Part shown: positions 40,629-52,090 of the stretch, in pieces | Layout: each line of letters starts with the position of its first letter | Position numbering within the stretch: position 1 is the stretch's first letter | Translations under genes and position numbers: made by a program | DNA from: Eunapius fragilis | Taxonomy: Eukaryota; Porifera; Demospongiae; Spongillida; Spongillidae | Reading direction: 5' to 3' | DNA length: 64,000 nt | NCBI GenBank assembly: GCA_963681505.1 | Contig: OY811975.1 | Span: forward strand, 2,016,542-2,080,541 | The notes under the pieces: generated by a model | What the model saw: only the letters and a program-made list of their open reading frames with translations | The model's database searches: none | Told to the model about the DNA's origin: nothing

Positions 40629-41350
40629 CTATAAAGGATTTTCTCTGCCCCGCACTATACCTCTCTGGGTAGCGTCTATTGGGTTTGCCGTCGGTGAAGC
40701 ATTGTTGATGGGAGTTGTTGCACTCGTGTTGGATATGTCTGAATGTGTGCATGCGTGTGATATAAGGAGGAAATTAGCATGAATGCTGAATACAGTTGTT
40801 AGTTAAAAGTATATATATATAAATATGTATGTATATATATATACCTCTCACTGACGTTTCCACAACTGCCTGGAGTCTGGTAGGACTGTTGCAGTACTCA
40901 CTCTTACAGCAGACCGTAACAATGGGGAACTGAACGTTCCTGGTTATCGCTGTCCCTCCATTCCAGAGGCACTTGAGTGACAGTATCTCATTATCATCGG
41001 AGCAGAAGTACTGGGCGATGATGAGGCCACCAGCTGGGCTCCTTTCCCACGTGGCGAGGCAGGACTGTCGGTCCGATGTAGCGCTACACTCTCCGCCAAC
41101 CGTATTGTTCGTTCTAACGCAGCCAACGGTGTTAAACTGATTGCAATAACATTGGAACGTTTGATTTGTGAGAGGAAGAGCTGGGGAGGAAAAGGTGCAG
41201 GGGCAGGGGAGGAATGGAGGAAGGGTTAGAGACAGAAAGACAACCGTACGTGAATGCATGCATATAATATTCAGGCTCACCGTTCACCGATAATGCCGCC
41301 AAAAGCAAGTATAATATAACGCGCAGTTGAGATGCGAACGAGTTATCCAT
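40629..41350 (-). CDS. Activin/BMP-receptor-like ectodomain protein, gene 3 (unit 1)
   Basis: Three exons read on the - strand: 41281-41350 (70 bases, signal peptide MDNSFASQLRVILYLLLAAL), 40845-41180 and 40629-40738; 171 residues. Exon 2 carries the ten-cysteine domain (FQCYCNQF ... VCCKSEYCN). Exon 3 follows an acceptor CACATTCAG and in the correct phase reads DISNTSATTPINNASPTANP, a Ser/Thr/Asn/Pro-rich tail with N-glycosylation sites, ending in a stop. All phases are 1, as in gene 1, and the signal exon has the same length as in gene 1. Without exon 3, exon 2 would read into an AT microsatellite. A donor-like GTATAG inside exon 3 leaves open a further exon with a membrane span, but none was found. 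Confidence 0.65.
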
Positions 41351-41589
41351 TCCGTATCAGCCTTCTTCTTGCTCCTGAAGTCAAGTTTTGAGAATGAAAC
41401 TTAATGAAGAATATATATTATATATATAGATGCAAAAATTATAACCTAATTTGTGCTAATTAATTGATGATGCAATCACGCACACTAAAGATCAACTGGA
41501 TCGATATAACATCGCGTGTCGTCGGCGGCAACACCGTTAGATGCAATAGTGTATTGGCTCGCTGCATTTGCAAGACGAATTAATTTATC

Positions 41590-42470
41590 AAGTGAATTCT
41601 GAAACTCTATTATCCTTTGCGATATCTACCCACATGTTTAAAGTTTCGTACTATGTAGATCCGTGAACTATATTAATATTCTTTTATTGTTGTATGTAAA
41701 TGTAATATTCTATAGGCCGACTAGACTTTAAGTTCTGATTTTTCACTTCTTATTCCTGACTGGTTGCTTACTGCAGTCATGCAAATTACCATCCCACAGT
41801 TTTCTTTTTAAAAACATCATATGAATAGGGCTTCGGGATAATTCAATTCAAAATACGACAGCCAATTGACTCATCCCCCGTAAAGCCGCCTTGACGAAGA
41901 TAGCGTCCTGTAATTCAACAGAAGTATTCTATCATTACAGTTTCAGTTCAGACACCCTGCATGGCCTCTACGCGATACACAGTCACGGTGGTGTACAATC
42001 AGAATGATAGTATATATTAAACCTCAATCATGCTGAAAACGACCGCTGAATTAAGGTTGGTTTTCATCGATCCCCAGATTCAATTAAAGCAAAAGCCATA
42101 TACCCCTAAACAAGAAGTAATAAATAAAGGTGGGGTCATGTAAGCTTTGCAATTCGAGAATGCTGCATGCGCGGTAATTGATATGACCTCTAAAATGGCC
42201 GCCTTGTATACGTACACCGCAAAGTACATAATTCAATCCTGCTTATATGGAACGCTGGAGGTAGCATTTGTTGGCCCTCTTGCGATCAGAAATCCGATCA
42301 GACACACGGTTACACCCGTAAACAGAACGACTCCCCCTCACCGCCACCCAAGCAACGTATACATCCCATTCTAAGTAAATGTAAACATTGTTAACGTCTT
42401 CAGTGACAGGGCATGCAGCAATGCCACACATGCATGGCTTTGTTAGGAAGCCTAACGTCTATACCAAGTA
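41590..42470 (-). repeat. R repeat, full-length - copy (unit 1)
   Basis: Contains CTATTATCCTTTGCGATATC at 41612-41634. That sequence equals the reverse complement of the unit-1 inversion junction at 37625-37650, which identifies the ancestral order. Confidence 0.8.
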
Positions 42471-44333
42471 CGGGCAGTGTAGTCGAGATTTGACATTGCA
42501 TGCATCTATCGAACTGCCATGCGTGCGGTAGGCTGTCATTTCCTGCATCTAAGAAGTCGGGCGATTAGACAATGCATTTATATTGTTTTCATCTTCGAAC
42601 ACAGCCATGTTAACTAATCGCGGGTGGCAAGAGTGCGTTGTAGATGTTAGTCCATTCTCGACAAGAATAATTTATAAGATTTCAAATTGCATAGACGTCT
42701 ATGAAATAGGACGCCTCATTGCTGACGTCTCAGTGTAACAAGGAAGGGAACAAGGTTTTGGGAAGAGAACAATGAGACAAAAATGCCATATTTAGCACGT
42801 GTATAAGTAACAGAACCAAACGACGTACAAAATATTGGATTTTTGTCTCATTTTTCTTTTCCCAAGACCTTGTTCCCTTTCCTTTTACACCACCTTTGCC
42901 AATTCCCTATACCCACCAAGAGAATGAACTATTGTATAGTATAAATTCAGAAGCCCTGCATAGCCTCACGCCGTATATAGTCACGGTGGTGTACAGTGAT
43001 ATAGTATATTAAACATTCATGCTGATAAATTAAGGTTTGGTTTACATCGATCTGCTAATTCAATAAAAGCGAAAGCGTATACACGCAAACAAATAGTGAT
43101 AAATAAAAGTGGGGTCATGTAAGTTTTGCAGTTCGAGAATGTTATATGCGCGATAACGGATATGCATGACCTCTAAAATCGCCGCCTTATGTATATGATA
43201 CACCGCAAAGTAGTTAATTCAAGTTGCTTATATAGGGAACCCTGGGGCTAGAGTTTGTTGGCCTCTTGCGATCAGAAATTCGATCAAACACACAGTTATA
43301 CCCGTACGACTCCCCTTTACCGCCACCCACGCAATGATCATCTCGTCCTAAATAAACATAAACATTGTCAACGTCTTCAGTGACAGGACTTGCAGTAGCG
43401 TCACACATGCATGGCTTTGTCAGTTAGCCTAACGTCAATACATTCCCCCACGTACGGGCAGTATAGTCGAGATTTGACATTGCATCTGTCAAATTGCTCT
43501 GCGGTAGACTGCCTCCCCTATCTAAGAAGTACTATTACTACTACTATACATATCAATGTATTTTCTTATTGTCCACAACGCACTCTTTAAAATCAGCCGG
43601 GTTAATTAACGAATCACTGGTGCGTTGTGGATGCTAGACCATTCTCGACAAGAAGAATTTTAAAGCTAGATTTCAAATTGATAGACGCCTATTAAAAAGG
43701 ATGTCTCACTGGCAACCATGGCTGACGTCCCGTTGTAAAAGGAAGGGAACACGGTTTTGGGAAAAGAAAAATACCGATCGATATATTTATGCATAGTCTA
43801 ATCAGAGATAATATATGGATTATCTCAGGTCTAATCGCCCGACCTCTTAGATAGGGGAGGATTTGACGCGGGACATGCATGCGGCTTGATTGATGCATGC
43901 AATGTCAAATCTCGACTATACTTCCCGTACGAGGGGGTATTGACGTTCACAAAGCCATGCATGTGTGGCATTGCTGCATGCCCTGTCACTGAAGACGTTA
44001 ACAATGTTTATAATGGTTTATGATGGGATGTACATATATAGCGTGGGTGGGCGGTGAGGGGGAGTCGTTCTGTTTACGGGTGTAACCGAGTGTTTGATCG
44101 GATTTCTGATAACAAGAGGGCCAACAAACGCTAGCCCCAGCGTTCCCTAAAAGCATGCAGTTTGAATTATGTGTATCGTCATATCAATTATCACGCATCG
44201 AACAGCAAAGCAAATTTACTACTTTTTTGTTTGCGTGTATACGGCTAATCGGCGTATCGATGAAAAGCAAACCTTAATTCACTGGGTCTTTATCAGCATG
44301 TTTAATATACTATATCACTGTACACCACCGTGA
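42471..44333. repeat. R-repeat inverted array (unit 1)
   Basis: A - oriented partial R copy (43000-43460) faces a + oriented one (43940-44333), with hairpin-type stretches (AAGGGAACAAGGTTTTGGG/ACCTTGTTCCCTT, 42725-42925) between. The structure matches 61120-62988 in unit 2 but stops at 44333, where different sequence begins. Confidence 0.65.
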
Positions 44334-44504
44334 CGAATGCAAAAAAAAAAAGAGTACACCGCGCCTGGAGGTATACGGTATACTCTACAGTCCATGGTAC
44401 CTAAACGTCGATTACGCGGGTAAGGTGTACTCAGTCCGGTAACAAAATTGAGGCATATACATTTATCTAGCGGGTGTTACCCAGAGAAAATGAAAGGAAG
44501 ACCA

Positions 44505-44762
44505 GACTTGAAATCCAACCTAGGAAAGTTGTCCAGTAAGTATATTCTACTGAAAGGCATACTGCATTTTTATGCGGAGGTTACGATGAAGGGGAAAAGT
44601 GGAACTCCTGCCTACTTGTAAAGGATGTTGAGACGAGGAACAAGGTACTGAAATCTGTTCAAGAAGGTGCAGGGGAAACAATCCAATCCAAATGTATGGT
44701 GTGTCATGTTGGTCGTGATAAAACGATTCAAAAGTTGGTGTGGTGTGGCCAAGAATGAATAT
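44505..44762 (+). pseudogene. Retroelement integrase fragment (zinc-binding region)
   Basis: The + strand reads KLSSKYILLKGILHFYAE, then after a one-base shift GYDEGEKWNSCLLVKDVE, and later VCHVGRDKTIQKL before a stop. The GILxFY and HxGRDKT motifs are typical of the N-terminal zinc-binding part of Ty3/BEL-type integrases. Frameshift and stops mark it as decayed. It lies in the spacer between the duplication units. Confidence 0.6.
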
Positions 44763-45128
44763 CGATCCAAGACAGTTAGTCAAAACACGTGAACAATGCC
44801 AACGCGGAAACACATGTTTTGATAAGTCTGCAACTAACGGCATCAAATCCCTATCCCTAGTAAGGTTAATTGGGGTAGATTTGTGCAGCCTACCCCATAC
44901 AGATGATGACATGTAAACATAAGGGTGATTTTGCTGGACACTGTTCCAAATATATTAAAGATACTGTATCACCATGCATACAACGTATAGAGATGAACCT
45001 CTCCGTTGTTCGCTTTCGTCCGCTAATTGTTTTATCGCGCCCAGCATTATTGGTAGATGTAAGACGGACCACTTGCAACTCCGCAATAAAATATCAACCG
45101 GTCGGTTGTGGTTGCTTAATATTTTAAC

Positions 45129-45288
45129 AACCGGTTGACGCGGTTATTTAGCTGAAATAGAACCGGTTGAGGCGGTAATTTAATTCTCGCGATCGGTTAA
45201 CCGTCGGTTAACCGGTTAACCGTCCGTTAACCGGTTGACCGGTTAACCGTCCGTTAACCGGTTAACCGGAGCTCCGGCACAACCGGTT
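45129..45288. promoter_or_regulatory. Cluster of six AACCGGTT palindromes
   Basis: Exact AACCGGTT at 45129, 45161, 45210, 45229, 45256 and 45281, plus several near matches (GGTTAACCG). AACCGGTT is the consensus of Grainyhead/CP2 factors. Part of the cluster is a short tandem repeat (GGTTAACCGTCCGTTAACCG), so it may be a simple repeat rather than an enhancer. Confidence 0.4.
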
Positions 45289-45570
45289 TCAAGCCTTAGC
45301 CTAACGATGTATATCAAGTGAAAACTACGCATGGATGGCAAGATGTTAAAGCAAAAACAGAATGATTCCAATCTCAAGAAATTTCACGATAGACAGGAAA
45401 ATGAAGTAAAGAAAAAAAGATGCTGATGAAACAGAAATTCAGATTGGCATGTAAATGGGTAGAAAAGTGGATGGAAAGAAGATTAATCAAAAGAGAAGAA
45501 ATTTCTTGATGGACAGGAAAATGAAATAAACAGCCTAGAGGGATGATAATGATGCAGAAACTCAAGATAG

Positions 45571-45689
45571 TGTAGCGAATATAGCATCTTAGTTAATTAT
45601 TGCGCATGCGTAGTGGATCTGTGTGCCTGTATAAGTACTGTGCATCCACTCTTGCTGCGCACGTCTTTTGATTAAAGCTGGCCTTTACA
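45571..45689 (+). repeat. 5' LTR of a decayed Ty3-type retrotransposon
   Basis: Begins TGTAGCG and ends TTTACA, followed by TTGGTGTCAGGAATGGGATG, a primer-binding-site-like junction, and then a gag-like frame. 119 bases is short for an LTR. No 3' LTR is seen in the window. Confidence 0.55.
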
Positions 45690-45706
45690 TTGGTGTCAGG
45701 AATGGG

Positions 45707-46581
45707 ATGGATGCTCAATCACAAACCGCCGACGCCTACCACAGACCCACTAGGTTTAGTGTCAGACCACCAGCTAGGTTTGGAAAAGGTGCGGATTTCG
45801 CCCTCTGGATATAACGCGTGGAGTTGTATTTAAAAGAAGCGAATGTCCCTGACGAAAAGAAAGGTCAAGAGCTTGTCTCGCTGTTAGAAGATGAGGCTTT
45901 CCGTATTGTGAGTCAAATGGGTTATCTAAGTGACGATGCCATTGATTATACAGCGGTAAAGAAGTGCTCGGAGAAGCAGTTTGCCCCTCCAGGCGTAGAG
46001 CTTGAATGGCAGCGAAAACCCCACACGGCACAGCAGAAGAGCGCTGAATCTCCCACCGAGTTTGCCGCATGACAGCGAATGTTGGCCGATAGATCTTTTC
46101 CGTCATGGGAACCGATAGACAGGCTGGAAATGGCACGTAACCAATTTATTAATGGTGTCCTTTCTTCCACAATACAGCTGAAGTTGATGCAAGAGCGGCC
46201 GCCGGAATTGGACGATGCTGTCACGCTGGCAACCCAGCTGGAGGCGGTAGAATTGGCACAACGAAGCCTTCAAACCACGAAGCTGACCGCTGGTGTGTCG
46301 GACCATACGTCGGATTGGCATATACCGCTGGGGAGTTTGAAAAAGCAAGTGGAGATAATTACCAGGAGTTGGTCGCGCAGGTAAGGTCTTTATCGCAGCA
46401 GTTAAGAAAGTTGCGTGCTGATAGTGGAGAGAACGGAGCAAATAAAAGAGGCGCCTGCTGGAAATGTGGGAGATCTGGACATTTTCGTAGAAACTGTCCA
46501 CAATTCAACGACGGCCAGCTAAGGGTAAAACCTCACCGGAAAGGTCAGCCGAGTTTACGTCAGCAGTTGCGTGTACCTTGA
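45707..46581 (+). pseudogene. Retrotransposon gag-like gene, broken
   Basis: Begins with ATG at 45707. In-frame stops occur at 45812-45814 (TAA) and 46070-46072 (TGA), and a one-base shift near 46315. Conserved parts include VELYLKEANVPDEKKG, an alpha-helical capsid-like region and, at the end, a CCHC zinc knuckle (CWKCGRSGHFRRNCP). Nucleocapsid-type RNA binding is the family role; this copy is dead. It overlaps the protease frame by a few bases in the -1 frame. Confidence 0.8.
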
Positions 46582-47433
46582 TGTTGCAAGGCGAGGTGGA
46601 GGGGCGTATAACACCTATGTTAGTGGATACAGGGTCGTCAGTTACTTTGCTGCACGAAAGGGTTTGGAAGGAAGCGGTGCAAGGAAGGAGGAAACTACAG
46701 CCATCAGCTGGCCCAGTAAAGGCGGTAAATGGCGAGAACCTTCCCATTTGCGGGCAAGCAGAAGTGTCCTTCCAGGTGGGAGAATATGTTGGGGTGCATA
46801 AGGTGCTTGTTGTTAAGGAGATGATTCAAGAGTGTTTATTGGGAACAGACTTCCTGGAGAAAGGTCACTGTGTCATTGATGTTAAGAACAAACTCCTAAC
46901 AATAGCAGGTTGTACTAAACCTGTACACTTGCTTTTGGGTGAATGTGATTTTACATGCCATGTGATGGTCCATGAATCAACTGTTATTCCTGCCTTCCAC
47001 CAAGTCCAGCTTCCAGTCGACCTGGAGCTAGTTCAGGAGAAAAGAGTACCCGACTACATCGGTTTTTATGAACCGAAGTCCGAGTTCCCAGACAAGCATG
47101 GTGGTCTACTGCTTGCTCACTCTGTGTCACTGACTCGTAGTGGAAAGACCACAGTACTGTTGCTGAATCCAACAGCAGTTCCAGTAACCTTGAATGGTAA
47201 GGAAAAAATTGGTGAGTTATCTGGGCTGCGAGATTTGAACATGGTGGGCTTAGTGGAGCCGTCACTGGATAGAAAGCCAGCTGTTCGATCAAAAGAAGCC
47301 ATTTGTAAGGCAATAGAGGGCATCTTGAAAAAGGTACAGGGCCTAACAGTAAGCGAACGCGAGGGATTAAGGGCTCTCTTAGAAGAGCATTCAGATGTAA
47401 TTTCCGTGGGCGATGGCGATTTGCCTTTGCCGC
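46578..47433 (+). pseudogene. Retrotransposon protease and pol linker, truncated
   Basis: An intact frame with the retropepsin active-site motif LVDTGSSVTLLHE and the later LLGTDFLEKG, continuing to a linker that ends LLEEHSDVISVGDGDL. In Ty3-type pol the reverse transcriptase would begin just after. Instead the sequence runs into an FB-type hairpin end (CCTATACCCACTAAGAGAAT) and an R repeat, so RT, RNase H and integrase are missing. Confidence 0.8.
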
Positions 47434-47920
47434 CAATTCCTATACCCACTAAGAGAATGTTTTTCTTTACTTGTTCTATCATTATTAGAGTTTCAGTTCA
47501 GAAGCCTCACGCCATATATAGCCACGGTGGTGTACAGTGATATAGTATATTAAACATTCATGCTGATAAAGACCCGCCGAATTTGGGTTTTGTTTTCATC
47601 AATCTGCAGATTCAATTAAAGCGAAAGCCATATACACGCAAACAAAAAAGTCAGTCATAAAACAAAGGTGGGGTCATATGCAGTTCGAGAATGCTGCATG
47701 CGTGATAATTGATATGACCTCTAAAAAGTGCCTTACATGGAAAGTTGTGTATAAAGTTGTGTGGAAAGTACTTAATTCAAACTGCTTATAGGGAACGCTG
47801 AAGCTAGCGTTTGTTGGCCCTCTTGTGATCAGGAATCCGCTCAAACACACGGCTACACCCGTAAACAGAACGACTCTCCCTCATCGCCATCCGCGCAGTG
47901 TACATCGGTACTAAATAAAA
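47434..47920 (-). repeat. FB end fragment and partial R repeat
   Basis: A hairpin-family right end (to TTTACTTGTTC at about 47477) followed by a - oriented partial R copy (CACGGTGGTGTACAGTGATA ... CGTAAACAGAACGACTC). It marks the point where the retrotransposon was cut. Confidence 0.65.
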
Positions 47921-48276
47921 ACACATTCGACCTTTTCCCATGTGTCCAGCTGCAGGATCGATATGGCAATCCGGAACGATTCATTTTTGTTTTTCTGAAC
48001 TCCATACACGTATTGCAGCAACAATTCGTCTGTATTATATGCAAGTGGACTCTCCCCCCCCCCCCCCCTCTCCTTCATTAAAAGTCATCTATATTAATTA
48101 ACGTGTTATCAACAAAGAATGTGACAGATAGAAAGTAGTTGGCTACATATGTACATATACTAACATATTGCCCGACCCGCCATATGTTAAATATTAAATG
48201 GTACAGTTGTGTTCTCTCGACGAACCAGTATTTAGCACATTTCTATACATGTATGTAGGATATAGTATGTTGCTCG

Positions 48277-49193
48277 TGTGCTAAATATAGGACTATTCTA
48301 TTTTCCCTTATTATTAGACCCTTGTTTCCTTCCTTTTTACACCACTATTGCCTTCAAATCTTATATGCCACCAACTTTCTCATAGAGAATGTTTTTTATT
48401 TACTTGTATGAACACAGAAGGCACTAGCTCTTCCAGCCAATTCTGAAGCTACAGATGAAAGTTACACTATTTTAAACTGTTCCTATCCAGAGTTATGCGC
48501 GGTCAAGAAGGAGAAGGAGGAGTTTTCCGGGACTGGGAACGAGGAAGGACAGGGTCACCCCCCCCCCCCCCTCCTTTTTTTCCCACGGCCACACTGTTTT
48601 GCTTACAAAACGATCCGATCGTCAGGAGTCTCGTTATAAACGGGTCGCGTGTTTTTAATGATTTCATAGTTGGGGTCAATTCTATTATGGAAATTCCTAG
48701 CCGATATCATGTTTAAGTTGATGATACTGATTTCATAGGGACCAGATACACGACTTCTGTTTTATTAAAAGGGTTCTTTTTAATGCAGTAGGAGAAAATA
48801 ACTTCAGTTGAAGTACAAAAATGATTTGTTTTTGAATGTGTGAACAAAGTGGGCTAAATATAGTATTAGCTATATCATAACTTGGTACTACTATTTATAG
48901 GTGTATCAAGAAAATATCGTGCAACTCATAAACAATAATTGTTGAAGGTGTGAACAAAAATAGAGAAAACCAGAAACTAAATTCATTCTTTGTCGAGAAA
49001 GTTGGTGGGATATAGGATTTGAAGGCAAAGGGGTGTAAAAAAAGGCTGAATAGGAAAATCAAAAATGAGACTAAGACCTAGTATATTTAGACACTTGAGA
49101 CATTTACACGTGCCAAGTAAACGTTCTATTTTCCCCATGCTTACAATTTCCCTTTCTTTTTTCCGCACCACCATATTAGAGAATGCTTTGTTC
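48277..49193. repeat. FB-family and GTGYEDGQY-type remnants left of unit 2
   Basis: 48277-48410 is a right half of an FB hairpin; 48480-48700 is a degraded GTGYEDGQY-type repeat on the + strand with a 12-base C run; 48975-49190 is a degenerate FB element whose end (AGAGAATGCTTTGTTC) abuts the start of unit 2. Confidence 0.6.
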
Positions 49194-49384
49194 TATATAT
49201 TTGTCTGCATGTATTTTAACTTATACGCCTACATTTGCATAGCAGTGATTACAATGCAGTATTTAGACCAAAGTTTGCCAATGCAGAAATGATTGAAGCC
49301 ATGCTACAATTTATTTTCAACCAATTATAAGTGCTTTGGTACGGCAGTAGTTGTAGATATGATGGTATGGATAATGCTCACATG

Positions 49385-49491
49385 AAACGTGTGTATATTT
49401 GTGAGCATGTGTGAGCAAGCGTGTGTAGGTGAACATATGTGAGCAAATGTGTTCGCATACGTGTGCGTGTGTGTGTGTTTGTGTGTGTGTG

Positions 49492-49549
<58 letters not shown>

Positions 49550-49575
49550 CGTGTGCACACGACTGCAAGCCTGTG
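49385..49575. repeat. GT-rich microsatellite in unit 2
   Basis: Counterpart of 29905-30160, with an uninterrupted (GT) run of about 40 bases. Confidence 0.85.
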
Positions 49576-52082
49576 CACACGTGTGAAAATGCATGAATAG
49601 TAGAATGGGAGTGAAACTAGTATACTTTATTATTATGATATAATGCACTATGCATACTGGCATGCATGACACATAATGTCATACCTAAATTAACATTGCA
49701 CATGGATAAACGCCATGTAGAGGGGGACAGCCATAAAAACGTCATCTGTGAACACTCAAGTGGCACTGTTTGTAAGCACGCGTAGTGCTGATTCTGCTAA
49801 AGAGAATTAAATTCCGTCTGCGTGCATGCCACCGTCACACAAGATACCCTGCTAGGGTGCATGTGCTGTCTGGGACAATAAACATAGGACTGTTATATTT
49901 CCCCTTGTTGTTTCCTTCCTTGTTACACCGGCACTGTTGCCTTTCAATTCTATATGCCATCAACTTACTCATAGAAAATGTTTTTAAAGACTGAGCGCGT
50001 GTCACTTCTCATGTGGTACTCCGTATGTATACGTTATTTAAGCTCACGCTAGGGACATTTAGCAAACATAAGCGCTTCAAGATTAGTAATAAATTGATCT
50101 TTATTATATTCCTACTTATACATGTAGTTTCGTCATGAAACTTAACTATCAGGAACTACGTCATTAGTTCCTGTAGTGGCCGGCCATACACTGATCACAA
50201 TTAAAAGTTAATTGTTCTACCTAACTTAATTGCATACAGCAAAATTGGCACTCCATCCTATATAGCCAATGGTAGAGCCACCACAATGAAGTCATTTGCA
50301 GTAGTTAAGAAAGTTCAATTTATTTCTTTCTGGACTAAACTAAACGAGTATGTAATTATGCATAAAGTATTTACGTCATAACAAAGTTGCAGGTCCTGTA
50401 ACCGATTTTCAGGTTCCAGGTCTATTCGCGATTACCGTGGTATACAGTATATATCCGATTTCAGAATTTCCGTAAGTCGAAATTACTGATCTCTTCAGTT
50501 GTTACAATATAGTCGTATATTCACTTTTTGACCGCCTAGACAACATGCAGTGATCATGGTATTCAAATAATTCCCTTATAGGGATTTACAATAACGATCC
50601 TACAGTTATTAGCCCTGTGTTTATTCGTGGTATGAAATGTCTCGTACCACACCAAATTACTGACGTAAGCATCATCTTAAAGAGTCGTGGCTAATTGGTT
50701 CATGTATTTTTGTTTAGCATGGTTCTGTAAATAGTCGATGTGTTTGCCAAGTTCAAATAACTCCGGAGACTGGAAGCGAAAGCAAATTGATTACCGCATG
50801 CGCATTAATAATTTACAATTTTCGGTGCGGGCCCATCTTTGAGAATTGGTGGATGGCCGTCCTGGTCGTGAGGCTGACTTCATAATATATAGAAGTTGCA
50901 TGCATCCACTTTACTAAATTGTGAAAGTTTCGTATATAGCTTTAGAAGCAATTAACACTGATCACATTTTGTTAATTATGAAAGTACCCATGTCACTTCC
51001 ATTCGATTCCATTGTCAACGCATGTCCGTATAGTGTATTTTTATTTGTGTTGGTATAACATGGGAATACCAGCCTATTCAGTAGCTCCGATACATATGCT
51101 CTCGATGAGTGTGTCCCACCGCGACAATGCACTTACATACATGGACATACAACCACATCCCATTCATGCAGTGTCTACTCTCATGCATGCGTGCAATGCT
51201 TGCCTGCATACAAATGTTCCATGCAAGGTGTTTGCTTGCAAATTCCAGCTAGCCCATCCAGTTAGAAGCTGTCTTGAAGTCAAGAAATTTCACACGCGCG
51301 GGCTCTATAGAAAACATACCGTTACTTCATTCCGCTACTATGACGCACGTAGTATAGTGTTTGGCATTCCATCATCAAAAAAAAAAAAACAATTCATGCA
51401 TGCGAGTGTATGCAGACATACAGAAGCTATGCACATTGTATGCTACTTTTTGGCCTCAATTTGACGGGCGGCTAACAATCCATGCATTCACACAGGCTAC
51501 TTCTAAGTCCCTTGGATACTGGTCGACGTAGTTTGGTTTAATGACGCAAAGCATGCGTGGGAATTAGCTGGACTAAGTCGTTATAGGCTTTTATGAAGAA
51601 GCTGCGGCTGTTCGGGTTATAAACATGCAGCTAGCAACTGCTTTGGTATATGACACTCATCTATTTCCATGCAGGGCTGCGCCAGCACTTGAAACATATT
51701 ATTTAGCCTGGTGTACCAGCCATGCCGTCTTCATAAGGTCTTCATCAGCACTGACCCCAAATTGGGCCTTTATAGCAGCTTGTCGCTAACCTTCCAATAG
51801 GTCTTGCACTGGGAGTACACACATTGCAGATTGATTTTGTGACGTAGCCTTTCGTCACTAATATTGTGCATTCCGAGGATGGCATTCCAGGACTATTTCT
51901 CCGGTTACGTCCCGACGCGTATGTTGCAATTAATCACTGTCTATACGGCTGAATGCTTTGACACACAGAGATTCTGTTTTGCTTCATTATAAGCTGTAGA
52001 TGGTCTGAAGATGTATGGATGTTATATACGTTGCTCTATATAAATTCGAGTCCGGTGTGTGCCTCTACAGCAATATTTTACG
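49576..52082. other. Non-coding part of unit 2
   Basis: Matches 30161-32596 closely, with small indels. No gene recognised. Confidence 0.5.
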
Positions 52083-52090
52083 TATATAAG
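52083..52090 (+). promoter_or_regulatory. Orphaned TATA box (unit 2)
   Basis: TATATAAG, the counterpart of the gene-1 TATA box at 32597. After the inversion the downstream sequence is the end of an R repeat, not the gene, which now lies about 5 kb away on the opposite strand. Confidence 0.5.

Larger units (their letters stand above)
29775..44333 (+). repeat. Segmental duplication, unit 1
   Basis: About 14.6 kb that recurs at 49194-62988 in the same overall orientation with high identity: long exact blocks, two amino-acid changes in each of two gene pairs. It carries three receptor-ectodomain-like genes (32646-33147, 38172-38485, 40629-41350), a piggyBac-like MITE, microsatellites and R repeats. 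Unit 1 keeps the older order at both ends of the block inverted in unit 2. The left edge is where similarity starts (TATATATTTGTCTGCATG); the right edge is approximate because it lies in a multicopy repeat. Confidence 0.9.

Noticed and set aside
40579-40782. Hydrophobic + strand open frame that resembles a membrane segment
   Set aside because: It is the complement of gene 3 exon 3, whose acceptor, phase and stop agree in both units.
44547-44912. 121-codon - strand open frame
   Set aside because: It is the shadow of the integrase fragment on the + strand, which carries recognisable GILxFY and HxGRDKT motifs.
45375-45532. Two similar blocks with AAGAAATTTC and GACAGGAAAATGAA, about 120 bases apart, considered as a CRISPR-like or regulatory repeat
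   Set aside because: Only two diverged units, in a eukaryotic sequence; best read as a short tandem duplication.
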